From NCBI GenBank assembly GCA_047975295.1, contig JBKEDH010000048.1:1-23272 (forward strand): a stretch of DNA of 23,272 bases. The letters are read 5' to 3'. The notes beneath the pieces are model-generated. The model was not told the DNA's origin. It saw only the letters and a list, made by a program, of their open reading frames with translations, and ran no database searches. This stretch comes from JBKEDH01 sp047975295. GTDB taxonomy: Bacteria > Bacteroidota > Bacteroidia > Flavobacteriales > Flavobacteriaceae. The translations under genes and the position numbers were made by a program. This document shows, one piece after another, positions 22,858 through 23,272 of the stretch (within the stretch, counting starts at the first letter, position 1; every line of letters begins with the position of its first letter).

Positions 22858-23272
22858 TTAAGATACTAATTCTACTTCTGCATTGGGGTTAAATAAGTAT
22901 ATGCGACCTGTTTTTATTTCGGTACACTCAAAACGTTTTACCCTTTTTTTGTCCATCTTAAAAATTCTCCCGTTATAGGTTTTGAAAAGTTGCCCTATCG
23001 GAACTTCAAAAACATAGGTTTTGTCGTTTACTCCATCGAATTGTTTTAGGGCATAGGCCAAATTAACATCGGTATCGCTCGATGCTTTGGGATTTTTAAA
23101 ATGATTGGCCAACAAAGGTAATAAATCATTTGGAAATATATCGGGAGAAATAAAAGGTAACATTAAATGTTGAAATGTACGCTTCCATTCTAAACCGTGT
23201 GCATTTATGTGTTTACCAAATGTACTATAAGCCTCGTCATGGGCTATTTCGTGACTTAATGAGATTAAAAAC
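22858..23272 (-). CDS. SprT-like zinc metallopeptidase domain protein (5' partial)
   Basis: The reading frame is open to the right edge of the window. The visible first codons read FLISLSHEIAHDEAY, containing the HExxH zinc motif, followed by HINAHGLEWKRTFQHL, whose HG..W pattern is typical of SprT-like proteins. 137 residues are visible; the N-terminus with its helical part is missing. An internal ATG at 23163 would omit the zinc motif and is not the start. The remaining C-terminal part (residues about 37-137 of the visible portion) contains KTYVFEVPIGQLFKTYNGRIFKM and a short beta-rich end, and lacks the Cys-rich zinc ribbon of Spartan/SprT proteins. Function is unproven: family members are linked to protease-type cleavage or stress. 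Cytoplasmic; co-transcribed with manC. Confidence 0.85.
   Translation of the reverse strand, partial: FLISLSHEIAHDEAYSTFGKHINAHGLEWKRTFQHLMLPFISPDIFPNDLLPLLANHFKNPKASSDTDVNLAYALKQFDGVNDKTYVFEVPIGQLFKTYNGRIFKMDKKRVKRFECTEIKTGRIYLFNPNAEVELVS

Overview
The window is AT-rich DNA from a member of the Bacteroidota, most likely a marine Flavobacteriaceae species. Four things point there: a SusC/SusD pair, many lipoproteins with short Cys lipoboxes, Bacteroidetes-type TAnnTTTG promoter boxes and absence of Shine-Dalgarno sequences, and a gene set (465-aa arginine decarboxylase with a deoxyhypusine-synthase-like protein, DUF389 protein, SprT next to ManC) that I associate with that family. No tRNA, rRNA, CRISPR array or complete insertion sequence was seen.

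Layout. (1) 1-4600, plus strand: the end of a polysaccharide utilisation locus, with a SusC-like TonB-dependent transporter (5' end outside the window) and its SusD-like lipoprotein, closed by a terminator. (2) 4673-5410: an RlmB/TrmH-type rRNA 2'-O-methyltransferase, a housekeeping gene, meeting head-on with (3) 5414-9601, minus strand: a GH29 alpha-L-fucosidase lipoprotein with accessory domains, and a formylglycine-type sulfatase lipoprotein. These two are separated by about 550 bp packed with palindromes, dispersed REP-like hairpins and a MITE-like element. (4) 9803-11335: an exported carboxypeptidase-regulatory-domain protein of unknown function. (5) 11337-15263, minus strand: a PPP-type phosphoesterase, and upstream a polyamine cluster made of arginine decarboxylase, a deoxyhypusine-synthase-like protein and two small conserved proteins ending at a terminator. 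(6) 15264-15947: a gene-poor stretch with a possible structured leader or RNA and a 149-bp MITE-like element with a 3-bp target duplication. (7) 15948-17621: a second sulfatase lipoprotein. (8) 17658-18464: a DRGH-type DNA/RNA nuclease. (9) 18582-20089: MlaE/MlaF-type lipid ABC transporter. (10) 20106-21578: a DUF389 membrane protein. (11) 21772-23272: ManC and a partial SprT-like metalloprotein.

How it fits together. SusC/D, the GH29 fucosidase and two sulfatases suggest capture and desulfation/defucosylation of a sulfated, fucose-containing glycan (algal fucan or similar); the substrate is inferred, not shown. The other genes are mostly core functions: ribosome modification, polyamine synthesis, envelope lipid transport and GDP-mannose supply. 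The most unusual features are the two MITE-like elements in the two long intergenic regions, both beside sulfatase genes, and a deoxyhypusine-synthase-like enzyme that keeps the catalytic lysine and sits beside arginine decarboxylase without an agmatinase gene.
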